Below are positions 11,160 through 22,600 of a DNA stretch of 64,000 nucleotides, in pieces. This DNA is from Mustela lutreola (Eukaryota; Chordata; Mammalia; Carnivora; Mustelidae), in contig NC_081308.1 in the NCBI RefSeq assembly GCF_030435805.1, positions 131,918,936 to 131,982,935 of the forward strand, written 5' to 3'. The first letter of the stretch is position 1. Each line of letters starts with the position of its first letter. A program made the position numbers and the translations under genes. The notes below the pieces were generated by a model. It searched no databases. It was given only the letters and a program-made list of their open reading frames with translations, and was not told the origin of the DNA.

Positions 11160-12590
11160 TCAGGGGACTGGGCACAGGCTACTGTAGATGAAGTGGCCGA
11201 TGACCAAGGCCAGCATTTCTGAGGTGCCACTCAGTGCTACGATGAAGGGGGCCTGGGAGGCGTAGTCTGCTTGAAGGCGACGGAGGGACAGCTGCAGCAT
11301 GGCCAAGGCCAGCAGGCTGTTCTGTACCCCTACCTCGATGCTGACCGTCCGCCGCTGGGCCACTGGCAGCTTCAGGCATGTAGCCAGGCAGTAGCCCACC
11401 AGGAGGCCAACCAGGGGCACTGTGAGGCCCACCAGCACGATGGGCAGCCTGACGCCTGCCAGGATGAAGACCCCCATGCGGTAGGCCAGGAAGAGGCCAC
11501 CTAGGAGGAGCACAAAGCTGAAAGGCTTGATGACCTGCAGCAGCAACTGGGAGAACTTGGGGAGCTTGGACCTGATCACGACACCTGCTGCTATGGGAAC
11601 GGCGATGAAGAGTAGGGTCCCCAGGATCTTGGAGATGGGCACATGCAGTGTTTCATGGATGCTGAGCAGGCGGCTGTAGAGAGCTGAGGACAATGGCAGG
11701 AAACCAGTGGCAGCCACTGTGGAGATGAAGGTCATGGAGATGGCCAGAGTAACGTCCCCTCCGAGGAGGAGGCTGAAGAGGTAGCTCCCCCCGCCGCCGG
11801 GCGACGAGCAGGTGATGATGAGGCCAAGAGCCAGGGCCTTGGGCAGCATGAAAACCTTGGCCATCAGGAAAGCATATAAGGGCATGACCAGGAACTGGCC
11901 CAGGAGGCCCAGCAGCATGGGCTGGGGGCTCTGCAGGAGCCCCTTCAGAACCTCAAGTTCTACTTTGCACCCAAATGAACACTTGTTGACAAAGAGAAGA
12001 GGCAGAAGCAAGTAGAGTATGGGGCTCTCTGAGAAGTGGACCAGCTCGGTGCCAAGACTGGTGGGCGTGTCTTCAGCAGGTGAGACCTTGATGCAGAAAT
12101 CTCTCCGTTCCTCAATGAGCATGGGTGGGGCCTTGTGGGGATCCATAAGCTGGATGTGGAGTGGGGCCAGGCCGGGCAGGCCCGAGTGGATGCTGACCAC
12201 AAAGCCGCCCCCGCCGCCCCAGGTTATGGCACTCACGTTTCTGATGGTCAGCACCTCTGTGTCCAAGGAGGTGACCCTCAGCGTGGGACCAGGTCCTGTC
12301 CTGTTGCCCTGGCCTGGGTACCGGCTTGAGATCACAATGATGCCCTCGCTCTCCTCTGGGAACTCAAACTCCATCACAGAGCCATCCCCAATGCTCAAGT
12401 ATTGGCTCCCCGTCAGTGGCACGGTATGGCCCAGAGCTGTGCCGAGGTTGATGCTGGCTATTCCGTGGGCTCCCAATGGTAGGCTGACGAGTAGCAAGGA
12501 AACTCTGAGCAAGCCTAGGGGGCCTGGGCAAGCCCTGCCCTCACCCTGTCCAGGCCACTGGGAGCTGCCCCTGCCCCTCCTAAGCCCCAT
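11160..12590 (-). CDS. SLC10A3: SLC10A3 (P3 protein), bile-acid:sodium symporter family member
   Basis: A single uninterrupted coding exon of 476 aa (human 477), collinear with the human protein from the N-terminus to the C-terminal HFIYSSLCPVP. It starts at an ATG (MGLRRGRGSSQ). A hydrophobic stretch at ~27-47 (LLRVSLLLVSLPLGAHG) looks like a signal peptide. An extracellular-type region follows at ~48-190 (YLSIGDGSVMEFEFPEESEG, NVSAITWGGGGGF). From ~190 (ILYLLLPLLFVNKCSFGCK) the SBF transporter fold runs to the end with about nine or ten membrane segments, including the glycine-rich ITCSSPGGGGSYL. By family knowledge SLC10A3 is an orphan member with no proven bile-acid transport. The promoter and a 5' UTR exon lie about 2 kb upstream. 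Confidence 0.97.
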   Translation of the reverse strand: MGLRRGRGSSQWPGQGEGRACPGPLGLLRVSLLLVSLPLGAHGIASINLGTALGHTVPLTGSQYLSIGDGSVMEFEFPEESEGIIVISSRYPGQGNRTGPGPTLRVTSLDTEVLTIRNVSAITWGGGGGFVVSIHSGLPGLAPLHIQLMDPHKAPPMLIEERRDFCIKVSPAEDTPTSLGTELVHFSESPILYLLLPLLFVNKCSFGCKVELEVLKGLLQSPQPMLLGLLGQFLVMPLYAFLMAKVFMLPKALALGLIITCSSPGGGGSYLFSLLLGGDVTLAISMTFISTVAATGFLPLSSALYSRLLSIHETLHVPISKILGTLLFIAVPIAAGVVIRSKLPKFSQLLLQVIKPFSFVLLLGGLFLAYRMGVFILAGVRLPIVLVGLTVPLVGLLVGYCLATCLKLPVAQRRTVSIEVGVQNSLLALAMLQLSLRRLQADYASQAPFIVALSGTSEMLALVIGHFIYSSLCPVP

Positions 12591-14679
12591 GGCTCCTCCC
12601 AGAGGACCGTATTCCCAGGCCCTCTGTGGCTTAGGAGAGCAGCCCCACTCGTGCCATCGGGTTGTCCGGAGAAAGGTCCATGGGCCGGGCCTGGCCCTGT
12701 GCTGTGTTCTGTGACAGTGGAGCTCTTCCTGAGGAGAGAAGGGACACAGAAAGGTATCTGGTAACGGTGAGCAGCTGTGAGTCCAGGAGCAAGGGGGTCT
12801 GGAAGCCCAGTGCTGGGAGACCCAGCAGAGCCCCTAGCCGCAGTCCCAGGAACAGAAAGGCAATGCCTAGTTGCGGCCCTTGAGTGCCATTTGTCTGTCC
12901 CCTTCCCCCGCATACCTGTCTCAAGTTTCCGAACCCTCACCCAGCGGGGCCGCCTACAGAAAGGAGTTCCCTTTCAAGCTGCGGCTACCTGCTGCTTTCC
13001 CTGGACTTTTCCAGCACAGCGAACATGCAGCAATGGCCTGATACCCGTGGATCTCGGAGAGCCACCCCTAACCCTGTCACCACCAGCCTGTTGCCCACGG
13101 GCTTCGAGACAGAGAGGGACCACAGTGACACTGCACTAGGATGAAATCTCCGAGAGACTGCACGGGGATGGCATGGAGACAAGCCTGCTGAGAACCGGGT
13201 GTTGAAACCCGGCTTGGGCCAGATCTGAGCGGCCATCAGGCTGTTTGAGTATCATCGGCCAGGCAGAGAGCAGCTGGCAAAGCAGGATGTATAGTGAGTG
13301 GGTAACCAACTGGTGAAGGGCCTCAGGGTTAACGTCCATCATCGCCATGCCATTGTGAACAGCCCTGCTGTGGCTTCATGGCCTACCGTACCTGCCGACA
13401 GTGGTGAGGCCGGAGTCCTGGGGCAGGAAGGAGGTCCTCTCTCCCCAGGGAAACTGCCAGAAGCGGGAGCAGGAGGTGGTCAGATAAGACCCTGTGTTTG
13501 CAGGGTGCCTTTCTTCCTCCTGTTGGAGCTCCCACTCCTCTGGCAGTCCGCAGTATTTGAGCCCCTTAGGAGCACTGTGTCACCTCTGAGAGGCTCTGTT
13601 CTGAGTCCAGGGGCTCCTCCCCATGCCCACACGAGGCCCTACCGAAGCTGAGAACTTCCAGTGGGACTATGAGCGGTTCTGGGTGGGGGGAGGGTGCCTG
13701 AGGATGAAGGGTTTGTCCACTTCCACTTCTCAATCTGGGCAGCCACTGTCACCTGCTGGAACTGGGGCAGCCAGGGTGGGTTGCCTAACCCTACCCTCAC
13801 TCCTGTTGGTTGCCTCACTGCAGTGTCCCAGTCCTGGAAGAGGCTCTTGCCTCTCCAGATCCTATCAGTCGTTGGACCTGTTCCCCCTCATCTGAGACTG
13901 GGGGGCAGGGGAAGTAGGGGGTGAAGGGCAGGTTAAATAAAGCTCATCCCTGGGAACGTTCCCCCACCCCTGCATGCCATGGCCTCTGCTGGTTTGGAGT
14001 TTGGGTCACTTACCCTGGAGGCCTTGGTCCAGCTTTGCATGCCACCGCTGAAGAGGGAGGCAGGAAAACCAGAGGGAGTATAAGAAGCAAAGCGGAAGGG
14101 AGTCACAGGGAAAAGACGACAGCACTCGGGACTGAAGCCACTGGGGTGGTTTGAATCAGTTCAGAAAGGAGAGGAGGCTAAGGGCCATCCACCCTGTCCT
14201 TCCAGGTGGGCTGGCGGCTTTGAGTCACTGCAAGAGGGTTCTGGCCCAGATCCCACACCATTTCTGCTTGAGGGACTGGACGAGTTTGAGCAGCTGCACC
14301 CTAAGGCAGGGAAGGGAGCCCTCGGCCGACCGCTGTTTCCACACCGGCCTTGTGGTCGGTGTGTGCGCAGTCGGCATTGCTGACCCGGCTCCTCCCAAGC
14401 TGGGAGTCCGGAAGTTGCCCGCCTGGGCACAGAGCTCGAGCGCCAACCGCGGAGGGGGCGACGCGCCTCGCCGCCGGGCTCGCGCTGCGGTCCTGCAGTC
14501 GGCAGGAGGGTAGGCCGCCCGGGCGCTTCCCGGATCGCGCCAGGGGCCCTCACGCCACTCCCAGGCCCTGCGGCCGCGCCCGTCCCTGGCTGGGCCCGGC
14601 CGTCCGAGCGAGAGGGCGCGGAGCCGGGCCGGGGCCAGAAGCCGCCTTCTGCCCGCCCTTTCCGGCCCAAAGCTCTCAC
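12591..14679 (-). other. SLC10A3: SLC10A3 5' UTR end and intron
   Basis: No coding sequence is visible. A plausible acceptor (CTCTCCTAAGCCACAG on the minus strand, near 12637) precedes the coding exon, and a good donor closes a 5' UTR exon at 14680. The stretch between looks like unique intronic DNA. Human SLC10A3 likewise has non-coding 5' exons. Confidence 0.45.
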
Positions 14680-14900
14680 CTGCAGCCGAAGCCCGGGAGC
14701 TCGGCGCCGGGGCCAAGCGCCTGCCCGGCCCGCGGACGCCTGCGAGCTGGGCCCGCCGGGCCCCGCCTCGCTTGCCGGGGCCCCGCCCCCGACCCCGCCC
14801 CGCCGAGGCTCCGCCCCCAGGCGGCCGGCACGCCTCTCGCGGCCCGGGCCAGTTTCAAGCGGATATGACGTATCTGGAAGCGACGAGTCGGCGCGGGCGC
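14380..14900 (-). promoter_or_regulatory. SLC10A3: CpG-island promoter and 5' UTR exon of SLC10A3
   Basis: A dense CpG island contains a minus-strand donor (CTGCAG then GTGAGA, exon end at 14680) and, upstream of it at 14760-14830, several GC boxes (CCCCGCCCC type). A CRE-like TGACGTA lies at about 14868. It is TATA-less. Assignment to SLC10A3 rests on position and strand of the donor. Confidence 0.55.
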
Positions 14901-17689
14901 ACGGAGCGGGATGTCTTCCGGGTCGTGCTTGGTCCACGCCGCGTTCCCCTCGGGCAGGGGGTGCGAGTCTTCTGTAGCTGCTGACGTGGCTCCGGGCTCC
15001 GGGTAGGGGCCTTGCTCGTGCACAAACGCCCTGCGGCTGGCCCCAGGTTCCCGCCACCACCACGCAGCCGCCGGGCGAGCGAGCCCTGATAGCCTCCGCC
15101 TAGTTCCACCTCCCTTCGTTCAAGCAGTGACCGAGTGTCTATTTCCAAACTGGGAGGCATCGGTGAGCTTGTCCGCCTTTCAGAACTAGTTGGCGCCACT
15201 AGCAGAGTCTGAAGGCGTCGCTGGAAAGGAATGCAAACTGATGGCATAAGTTGGGCACAGAGGTGGTGAGAGTGTAGAAAGGACATGGGGGGGGCAATAA
15301 GCGAGTGCTGAGTCTAACGGGATTTATATGTTGTGAAAGGCTGCTGGGCAACTGCAGTCAGTCAGTGGCCACCCGCTGCTCTGGAAAAATTTGTCACGGC
15401 TCTGATGGAGGCTAGTGGTCCTGAATCACCAGTACGTGCCCACAGGAGGTGCTGGATCGTTGAGAATGGAAACAAAACAAACCAGCGTCTGTATTTTAGG
15501 TTAATTTTTCAGGCACCATGCTAACTTTAATAATAAAAATATTAGTTTAAATTTAAATACATTTTACTTAAAAATTGTATGTTTCATAAAGTTTACGTGG
15601 GCAGTGTATGTGATATGTAAACAGATAAACACATGGTGGGCTTTATGCTCCAGAGGGTTTGATCAGAAACATTCAGAGGCCCTAGCTCTCCGCTCTTCTT
15701 TAGCCTCAGAGGACCAGTAAGGCGTAAGCCATTTGTGTGTACTGTATTTCAACATCCCTGCTACTACCCCTCACAAATGAGGCAAACGGGGTCCTGATGG
15801 AAGTGGCCTGGTGCAGGAGAGAGGCCTGCGTTTGGCACAATACTGCAATGGAAAGTGCAGTTTACAAAAGGGCAGTGCGGGTCGGGGTGTCTGAGGACGG
15901 GTATTACCAGCCAAATGGAGAAGGCGAATGGGTCAGCCGGGAAGACCTGGGGAAGGAGAACCTAAAAGACTTGTCCTCCCTGGAGGAAACCTGTGTTTTA
16001 ATACAACTAAGGGGCTCAAGGGGAGTAAATGTAGTTAGGAGGCTGCCCCCTTTACTGTCAGTCACCTGAGCCCTCCCTGAAAAGCTAGAGTGGGCTGGAG
16101 GGATGTCCAGCATGAGGGGATTTAGAGGTTTGTACAGAGGAAAAGGACAGTTACATTAAAGGTAAGAGAATATTCATAGTTGCTTTGGAGGATTAATAAT
16201 TTACCTCAAGAGAGGAGGACGGGCTCTACAAATCAGTCAAGGACATCTACTTCCAAAAGAGAAGTCATCCGGACTGAGAGAACATGTGGAACAAACAGTG
16301 TGACAGTCAAAACGTAAATGCAGTTCAGACGGGAGCCCTGCCACCGTACTATGTAATAGGGCCACGGTGGCTACCCTGAGAGGTATGCTTACCTCCTGGT
16401 CTCCGGGCAGCCATCTCTAGGAATCTGTGTGGTGAATGAGTGTGCAGGGAAGACACGTTCTACACAAGCACAAGTATGGCATGCATTTGCTATTTATAGG
16501 GACGGGTGACAACTGTCATTTTTGCCTGCCCAACATCAGGTAACAGGACCTCGGTTTTCTTTGTGGAAGATGTCCCTGCTCCACATTTGGTACACAAGAT
16601 CTGGATGTGGGTCACTGCAGCACTTGCCTCTGGGGTGGGCACATGCCTCAATGTAGCCCAATCGGAGCCAGCCATATCATAGGAGGATACGCCCATAATC
16701 TGACCTGGACCAATGAGAGCTAGTTCCCAGGGACTTGTGCTAGAACTGCTGGGAAGGCGGGAGTTCTTTTTTGGCTGGGATTACTAAACTGGGACCTCTA
16801 CTACTGCTCCCCCTAAGTGGGGGAGACGGCATGTTTGAAAATGAAGCAAATTACAGAGAAAAGTAGAGCCAAGAGATGGAGGAAGCTCATGTCCCGATAA
16901 CATAATTGGGGCTAAAATCACCTGTGAGCATTGGGGTCCGATATATGAGAACACTAAGTGTCCTCTCCCATGTCACTACTTAATTTTGGTTATGTCACTT
17001 TGGGTTCGGATCCTGACACTTAAAACCAAAGGTGACCTAACTCCTCAAGGGTAGGTGGGGAGAGGGGCACCAGCCCCGTACCCCGGTGGAGGAGGACCAA
17101 AGGATACAGCTTTGCCTCCACTTTGGAAATTTGGGCAGACTGTGCTCCACACCATCATTCGCTTCCTAGCCTGGGTTGGCCCAAGGGGGGATTTAAGCTG
17201 GCTTGGTGTTTCCATCTGTGTGACTGGTGACTCCTCGTGAGGGCAAAGCCCCCTGAGGAGTTAGGGACCATCACTGGGGCTCACTCTGACGGTCCCAACA
17301 TGTAACCCAGCCCCGGCAGGCCCTTGGCAGGCATTTGGGAACAGTCAAGTGACCGCAGCAGTGGAATGAGGCAGTTAAATAGGGCTGCATGCCTCCCAGC
17401 CTCGCAGTGTGGACTTTCTTTGAGGTTCTGTTTCCTTTGGGACACGCTACCAACCTTGGGGAGCCCCACTTACTTGGCTTCTGGCCTCTCAGCTGCAGTG
17501 AAATTCTCCTAAACTTGCCAGGGACTTGTCTCTATCCTGCAAGTGGGGACAGTGACAGTCCCTTCTCGCTAGGGTTGTTGTGAGGCCCACGCAGGTAGTG
17601 TGTGTAACTGGAGAGCTGGTGGGAGGCGACGTTGGAATGCTGGCCCCACAGTGATCACTGGGGCAGCTCAGTGGGTACACAGGGCTTTG

Positions 17690-17940
17690 CGATGCTGTTC
17701 TCTCTCCTTCAGGGGACGTTCAGAATTTTTTTATGATAGGTTTAAAAGTGCATGCTTGTATGATACTACCCATTATCCATATGTCAAACCCATAGCCTGT
17801 ATAACAGCAGGAGGGAACCCTGCTGTCAACTTGGGGTTCAGTGATGACACGTCAGGGTAGACTGGGGATGTGGAACTCTGCAGTTTCTGCTCAACATTGC
17901 TGCAAACCTAAAACTGTTCTAAGAATGTCTATAAATAATG
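17690..17940 (+). mobile_element. Old L1 (L1M-type) 3' UTR fragment
   Basis: It carries recognisable old L1 3'-end phrases, such as ATGATACTACCCATTATCCA, GTCAAACCCATAG and AACCTAAAACTGTTCTAAGAA. It is heavily diverged, has no coding part and sits in the sense orientation on the plus strand. Confidence 0.65.
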
Positions 17941-18355
17941 CATGCACATTAAGCACTTGGCTCAGGGCCGGGCTGGGAGTGGACTGCTACGATCAGCATC
18001 TGGGCCCTTCTGGTGTCTCCACCTCCATGACCTTTGAGGTCCCGGCATCACCACCACAGCCTCTCCTTCTGGGCGGCCCTGGGGGCCTCTCACTCTTTTC
18101 CCTGCTCCTCACTTTCCTTTCTTGACACTCTGTTCATTCTGGCTGCAGTGAACTCTTAAAAGGTGAAGGCTCGGGAAGCCTGTCTCCAGAGCAGTACTCA
18201 TGAAGTCCTGCGCCCCTGCCCCATTGAGGTCGCTTGGCTGGCTCCTGGTTTCCCCAGATCTAGGAAGTTCAAACTGCCTTTTTTCCTGTTTCTGAGTTCA
18301 GACCGCTTCTTTGCTCCTGGATGTGCCGTTCCAGCAATACTCCTTATAGTTTCTT

Positions 18356-18552
18356 TTTTTTTTTTTTTTAAGATTTTATTTATTTATTTGACAGAGATCA
18401 CAAGTAGGCAGAGAGGCAGGCAGAGAGAGAGAGAAGAGGAAGCAGGCTCCCTGCAGAGCGGACAGCCCGATGTGGGGCTCGATCCCAGGACCCTGGGATC
18501 ATGACCTGAGCTGAAGGCAGAGGCTTTACCCACTGAGCCACCCAGGCGCCCC
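18356..18552 (-). mobile_element. CAN-SINE with 16-bp target duplication, minus orientation
   Basis: A full-length copy is flanked by CTCCTTATAGTTTCTT at 18340-18355 and 18553-18568, perfectly conserved, which marks a young insertion. Confidence 0.92.
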
Positions 18553-18625
18553 CTCCTTATAGTTTCTTGCTGATTCTCACTCAATGAAGGGAAACAGAAC
18601 CGTAATGTTTAAGAAATGATGAATA

Positions 18626-18815
18626 GGGGCATCTGGGTGGCTCAGTGGGTTAAAGCCTCTGCCTTCGGCTCAGGTCATGGTCTCAGGGTCCTGGGATCAA
18701 GTCCCGCATCGGGCTCTCTGCTCAGCGGGGAGCCTGTTTCCTCCTCTCTCTCTGCCTGCCTCTCTACTTCTGATTTGTCAAATAAATAAATAAAAATCTT
18801 AAAAAAAAAAAAAAA
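18626..18815 (+). mobile_element. CAN-SINE, plus orientation
   Basis: A full-length copy starts GGGGCATCTGGGTGGC and ends in TAAAAATCTT plus a run of A. The two SINEs at 18.36-18.82 kb face away from each other, ~70 bp apart. Confidence 0.9.
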
Positions 18816-19150
18816 GCCAAATAGCTCACAACTTGGGCTTTGAAGCCCTGATCTCAAAGACATTCAAAGTAAAGTGACGCAGGTCAACACAAGCTCCTGA
18901 GGGAGGGTGTGGGCAGTGGGGAGGCACCTGCCTGTTTTTAATTCTCATCCCTGTCTGTAGCGGCCTTGGGGTGTGGGAAGGAGTAGGTGGCAGAATGCTC
19001 TCGCCTGGGCAGGGTTGCGGGAATGCCAGCGGCGAGCTGCGTGTCAGGGGAAGGAGCCCCGGAAACTAGCGTTGTCTATGGAGGCTGTGGGAGCGGGTCC
19101 GCCCCGGCCCCCGGCACATGAACGCACTTGATACCACTGGGGGCTACTCG

Positions 19151-19156
19151 TTTATT
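19151..19156 (-). terminator. FAM3A: FAM3A polyadenylation signal (AATAAA)
   Basis: The minus strand reads AATAAA 519 bases past the FAM3A stop. The intervening 3' UTR is unusually CpG-rich (19160-19670). Confidence 0.75.
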
Positions 19157-19674
19157 AAGAGCGCGTCCCGCAGGCCGGCCCCCTGATGGCCGTCACAAGG
19201 CCCCGCAGCGCCCCGCCAGCCCCGCTCCCCAGGGGCCGTTCCCGCGCAGGGCGAGGCCGGAGGCCGCCGGCTCCAGAAGTGCCAGCAGGCGCGGCCCCTC
19301 GGAAGGCGTCACACCGGAATTCGGATTGGCCCGAGAGGCGGCGAGCGGCTCCGGGACCCCAGCGCCCCCCCCCCGCAACCCCGCCCCGGGAGCCGCTGCC
19401 GCCGCGCGGGGGTCGGGCTGGGGCTCCCCGGGGGAGGCAGCTTGAGGAAATACGGAGAGGGGCGCCTGACCGCCCGATCAAAGCGGCTCCCGCCGCCCCC
19501 TCCCTCGGTCGCGCCCGGCCCCCCCTCCCCCCCGGCCCCCTCTGCCCCGGGGCACCGCCTCGGAGCCCCGACGTGCGGGGCCAGAGCGCGCTCGTCTGGC
19601 CTCGGGCCCGCCGCGGCGCCTCCTCCCGGCCGGGCGCACGCGGCCTCCCTGGGCTGGTCCTGCGCCCGGCCCGG

Positions 19675-22600
19675 CTAGCGGGCCGTGGTCCTCCTCGGGA
19701 TGCAGCCCTCCATCTCCAGCGCCTCGGGCCAGCCTTCGTACTTGTTGGTGTGCTTGCTGTTCTTCACGTGCTGCGGGGGGGGGGGGGGGGGCGGGAAGCC
19801 CGGCCTGAGCCCTCGGGCGGAAGGGACGCAGGAGCTTCGGTCGCTCCGCGCTGGCGGCGGCCAACCGCGCGCGCTCAGGGCACCCCCGCCCCCTGCCGTC
19901 CGTCCCCGCGGCCCGATCCCGCCATCTGCAGCAGGGCAAGCGCTGCACAGGCCTCTCCTGACCCCACAGGGGGAGTGTGGGCGCCGCACGCCCGGGAAGG
20001 CGAGGAGGGAACGCGATGTCCGTTCCGCCCTCACCTGACCCGCAACGAGCTGCTGGAAGCTTCAGGAAGAACAAAGCCAGAGGGAACATTTCATCTCTTT
20101 TGTGGCAGCCAGAGCCTTCCAGAAACCATGGGAACAGCCTATTTGTCTCGTCTGGCTGTGCGTGGGGGTGGGGGTGGGGCCGGGCTGGGGGGGCGCTGAG
20201 GCTTTCCACCGGCCAAAGAGGAGCCTCCCAAAGAGGAGGATGGTGCCTGGGCCTTCCCAGCCCCTCGCAAGGGGCTTGACATGGTGGGTCTGGGGGACAT
20301 GGCGGGTCCCTTAACAAGGGGCAGGGTGGGGTGAATTGGGGCACTGGGTCGTAGCAGGAGGAGACAGCACTGAGCATCTGGAAGGCGTCTGGGAGAAAGA
20401 TTTCCTAATCATGAAAGCTTTCCCTGTGCAGACGGCCGATTCGGGGGGGGGGGGGGGGGAGTCTGAGGTGAGGGCTGAGGCACGCTGATGGGCTGGAGGC
20501 AGAGGGGTGGGAAATACCTGCTCGAAGGGGCTCTTGTTCTGCATGCCCTTGGCCCCCACAAACACCCAGCTATCCCGAAAAGCCAGATCCTTCACGTTCC
20601 TGCTGCCCAGATCGCTGAAAAGCTTCCTGGTCTCTTCATTCATCCTGGCACACACAAGGAAGAGCCTTAATTGGTCACCGTGGCAGCGTGAGGCTGAGGC
20701 CAGCCTTGGCAGTCACTTACTTGGTGGCTGGGTCGTCGTAGGATGCCACAAATACCAGGGTGCCTTCATGCAGCGGCCGAATAAACTTCAGCAGGTCGTT
20801 GACATCTGGGGTGACAGGTCCCATGAAACACGGAGCATCGGGCAGCACGGGGTGCCCACCCCCACCAGCCGCCGCTCTCCAAATAAAGAGACTAAAAGAA
20901 GGGATCAGGCCAGGGACACACCCATGAAGGGTCGCCGTGGGAGTGCAGGGACAAACTGGTATAGCAACCCCGATGAGTGTACACCTGTCCCTGTCCCTGC
21001 CTTTTCCGAACCCAAGGAGCCACAGCCATGGGCAGAGGGTGGCATGTCAGCGATCTGGTGATACATGGCGACTCACCTCCTGCCCACATGTCAAAGGCCC
21101 GGGCCTCGATGAGCTCGCCGCTGACCCCTGTGGTGACAGGGAGGGAAGGGGGTCCTGCTGCTCGAGCTGCCGGGCAGCTCCACCCGACCACCGCAGCCCC
21201 CCTTGAACGAGGCTAAGGACATGGCCCTGGCCACTGGGTGCAAACCTTCTGGAAGCTTTCTTTCACACCCCCTGTGCCCCCTCCAGCTTCCTGGAAACTT
21301 CTGGTTCTTTACTGCTACTGTGCTTTGCTTACTGGGTCACTTCTTCTGTGGAACCTTCAGATTGCATGAACATGAACCCCTGCCTAGGCCGCCCTGGGAA
21401 TTCCCAGAGGGGCGGGCGGGGAGGAGAGGGCCGAGGCGAATGTCCAGATGCCTCCTCATGGGGAGGGCACGCGGAAGGAGGGGGGCAAGCCATGGCATGG
21501 CCCTGCTTCTCTGGTAGCAACTCTGACCCCACATCACAAGGACTCACCATTCACCAGGGCGACGTTCAGTCCACGGCCCACGTTGTCCTGGACACTGCTC
21601 ATGAGCCTACCGGGGTGGGGGGCAGAGCCCTCAGATGGCACGTTTGCTCCACCGTCCTTCACAGATCCAGCTTCCGGTCTCCCGTCCCCCCACCGGCCAC
21701 CCCGAGGAGCTCACATCTTATCTTCGAGGCAGATCTTCGGTCCGATGACATTGGCAGCCCCACTGACCATGCGGAAGGCTAGGTGCTCCTCGGGGCATGG
21801 CTGGGGCAGGCCACACTTGTACTTCCTGGCTCGTGGCTCTGAGCATGAACAGCAGGAGTGACCCATGGGCCTGGCCCTGGGATCACCTGAGATCTGAGAC
21901 AGGAAGGTCAGGACCAGCCCACAGGGAGGAATGAGTGGCCACAGAACAGGGGACCAACAGGGGATAGAGAGGACATGGCTCAGGCCAAGGCCAGGGACAC
22001 TTACACAGACACTCTGTGTCCTGCTGGGGCTGGCCTCAGGGCAAGGTGACAGGGATCTTAGGGAGGCCTTTATGCCACCGGTGGGAGAAAAGAGGTAGGA
22101 GGGCTGGCCTTGGCTGTGGCCTTGCAGGGAAGGAGCACAGGTAGGGGAGGAGGGAGCAGCTGGGAAAGTGACTCAGGGAAGTGGCGGTGAGGAAAGCACC
22201 TGACTCCCTCCCTTGGGCAGAAGTGGGAGGACCAGAGGAGGGGCTGTGTTACAGGTTAAACCGCAAAAGATGTCCTAACTCCCGCCATCTTTGAATATAA
22301 CCCTATTTGGAAACAGGCTCACTGAAGGCCTGGTGGGTTAAAATGAGCTCATTGTGGGGTTGGGTTAGTTAGTTAAGCCTAAGTCCAAGGACAAGTGTCC
22401 AGTTCATGGCATTTGAGTCCAGAGGCCCAGGGACACTGGAGGCAGGGGGTGGGGTGCTGGCCGTGGAACTGGGTTGCGAAGGGAGGCTGTAGAAGTCTGT
22501 GGAGCTGGGGTGCCTGGGCGGCTCAGTGGGTTAAGCTCTGCCTTTGGCTCAGGTCATGATCACAGGGTCCTGGGATCAAACCCCGCATCGGCCTCTCTGC

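Larger units (their letters stand above)
14900..19140. other. Gene-free interval between SLC10A3 and FAM3A
   Basis: I see no exon of a known gene. The interval holds an old L1 3' end (17.7-17.9 kb), two CAN-SINEs (18.36-18.82 kb) and AT-richer unique sequence. A stretch near 16.6-16.76 kb has the texture of an ancient repeat, but I cannot name its family. Confidence 0.6.

Noticed and set aside
19186-20377. Long overlapping frames in the FAM3A 3' UTR and last introns
   Set aside because: Compositional artefacts of CpG-rich sequence overlapping a confirmed last exon.
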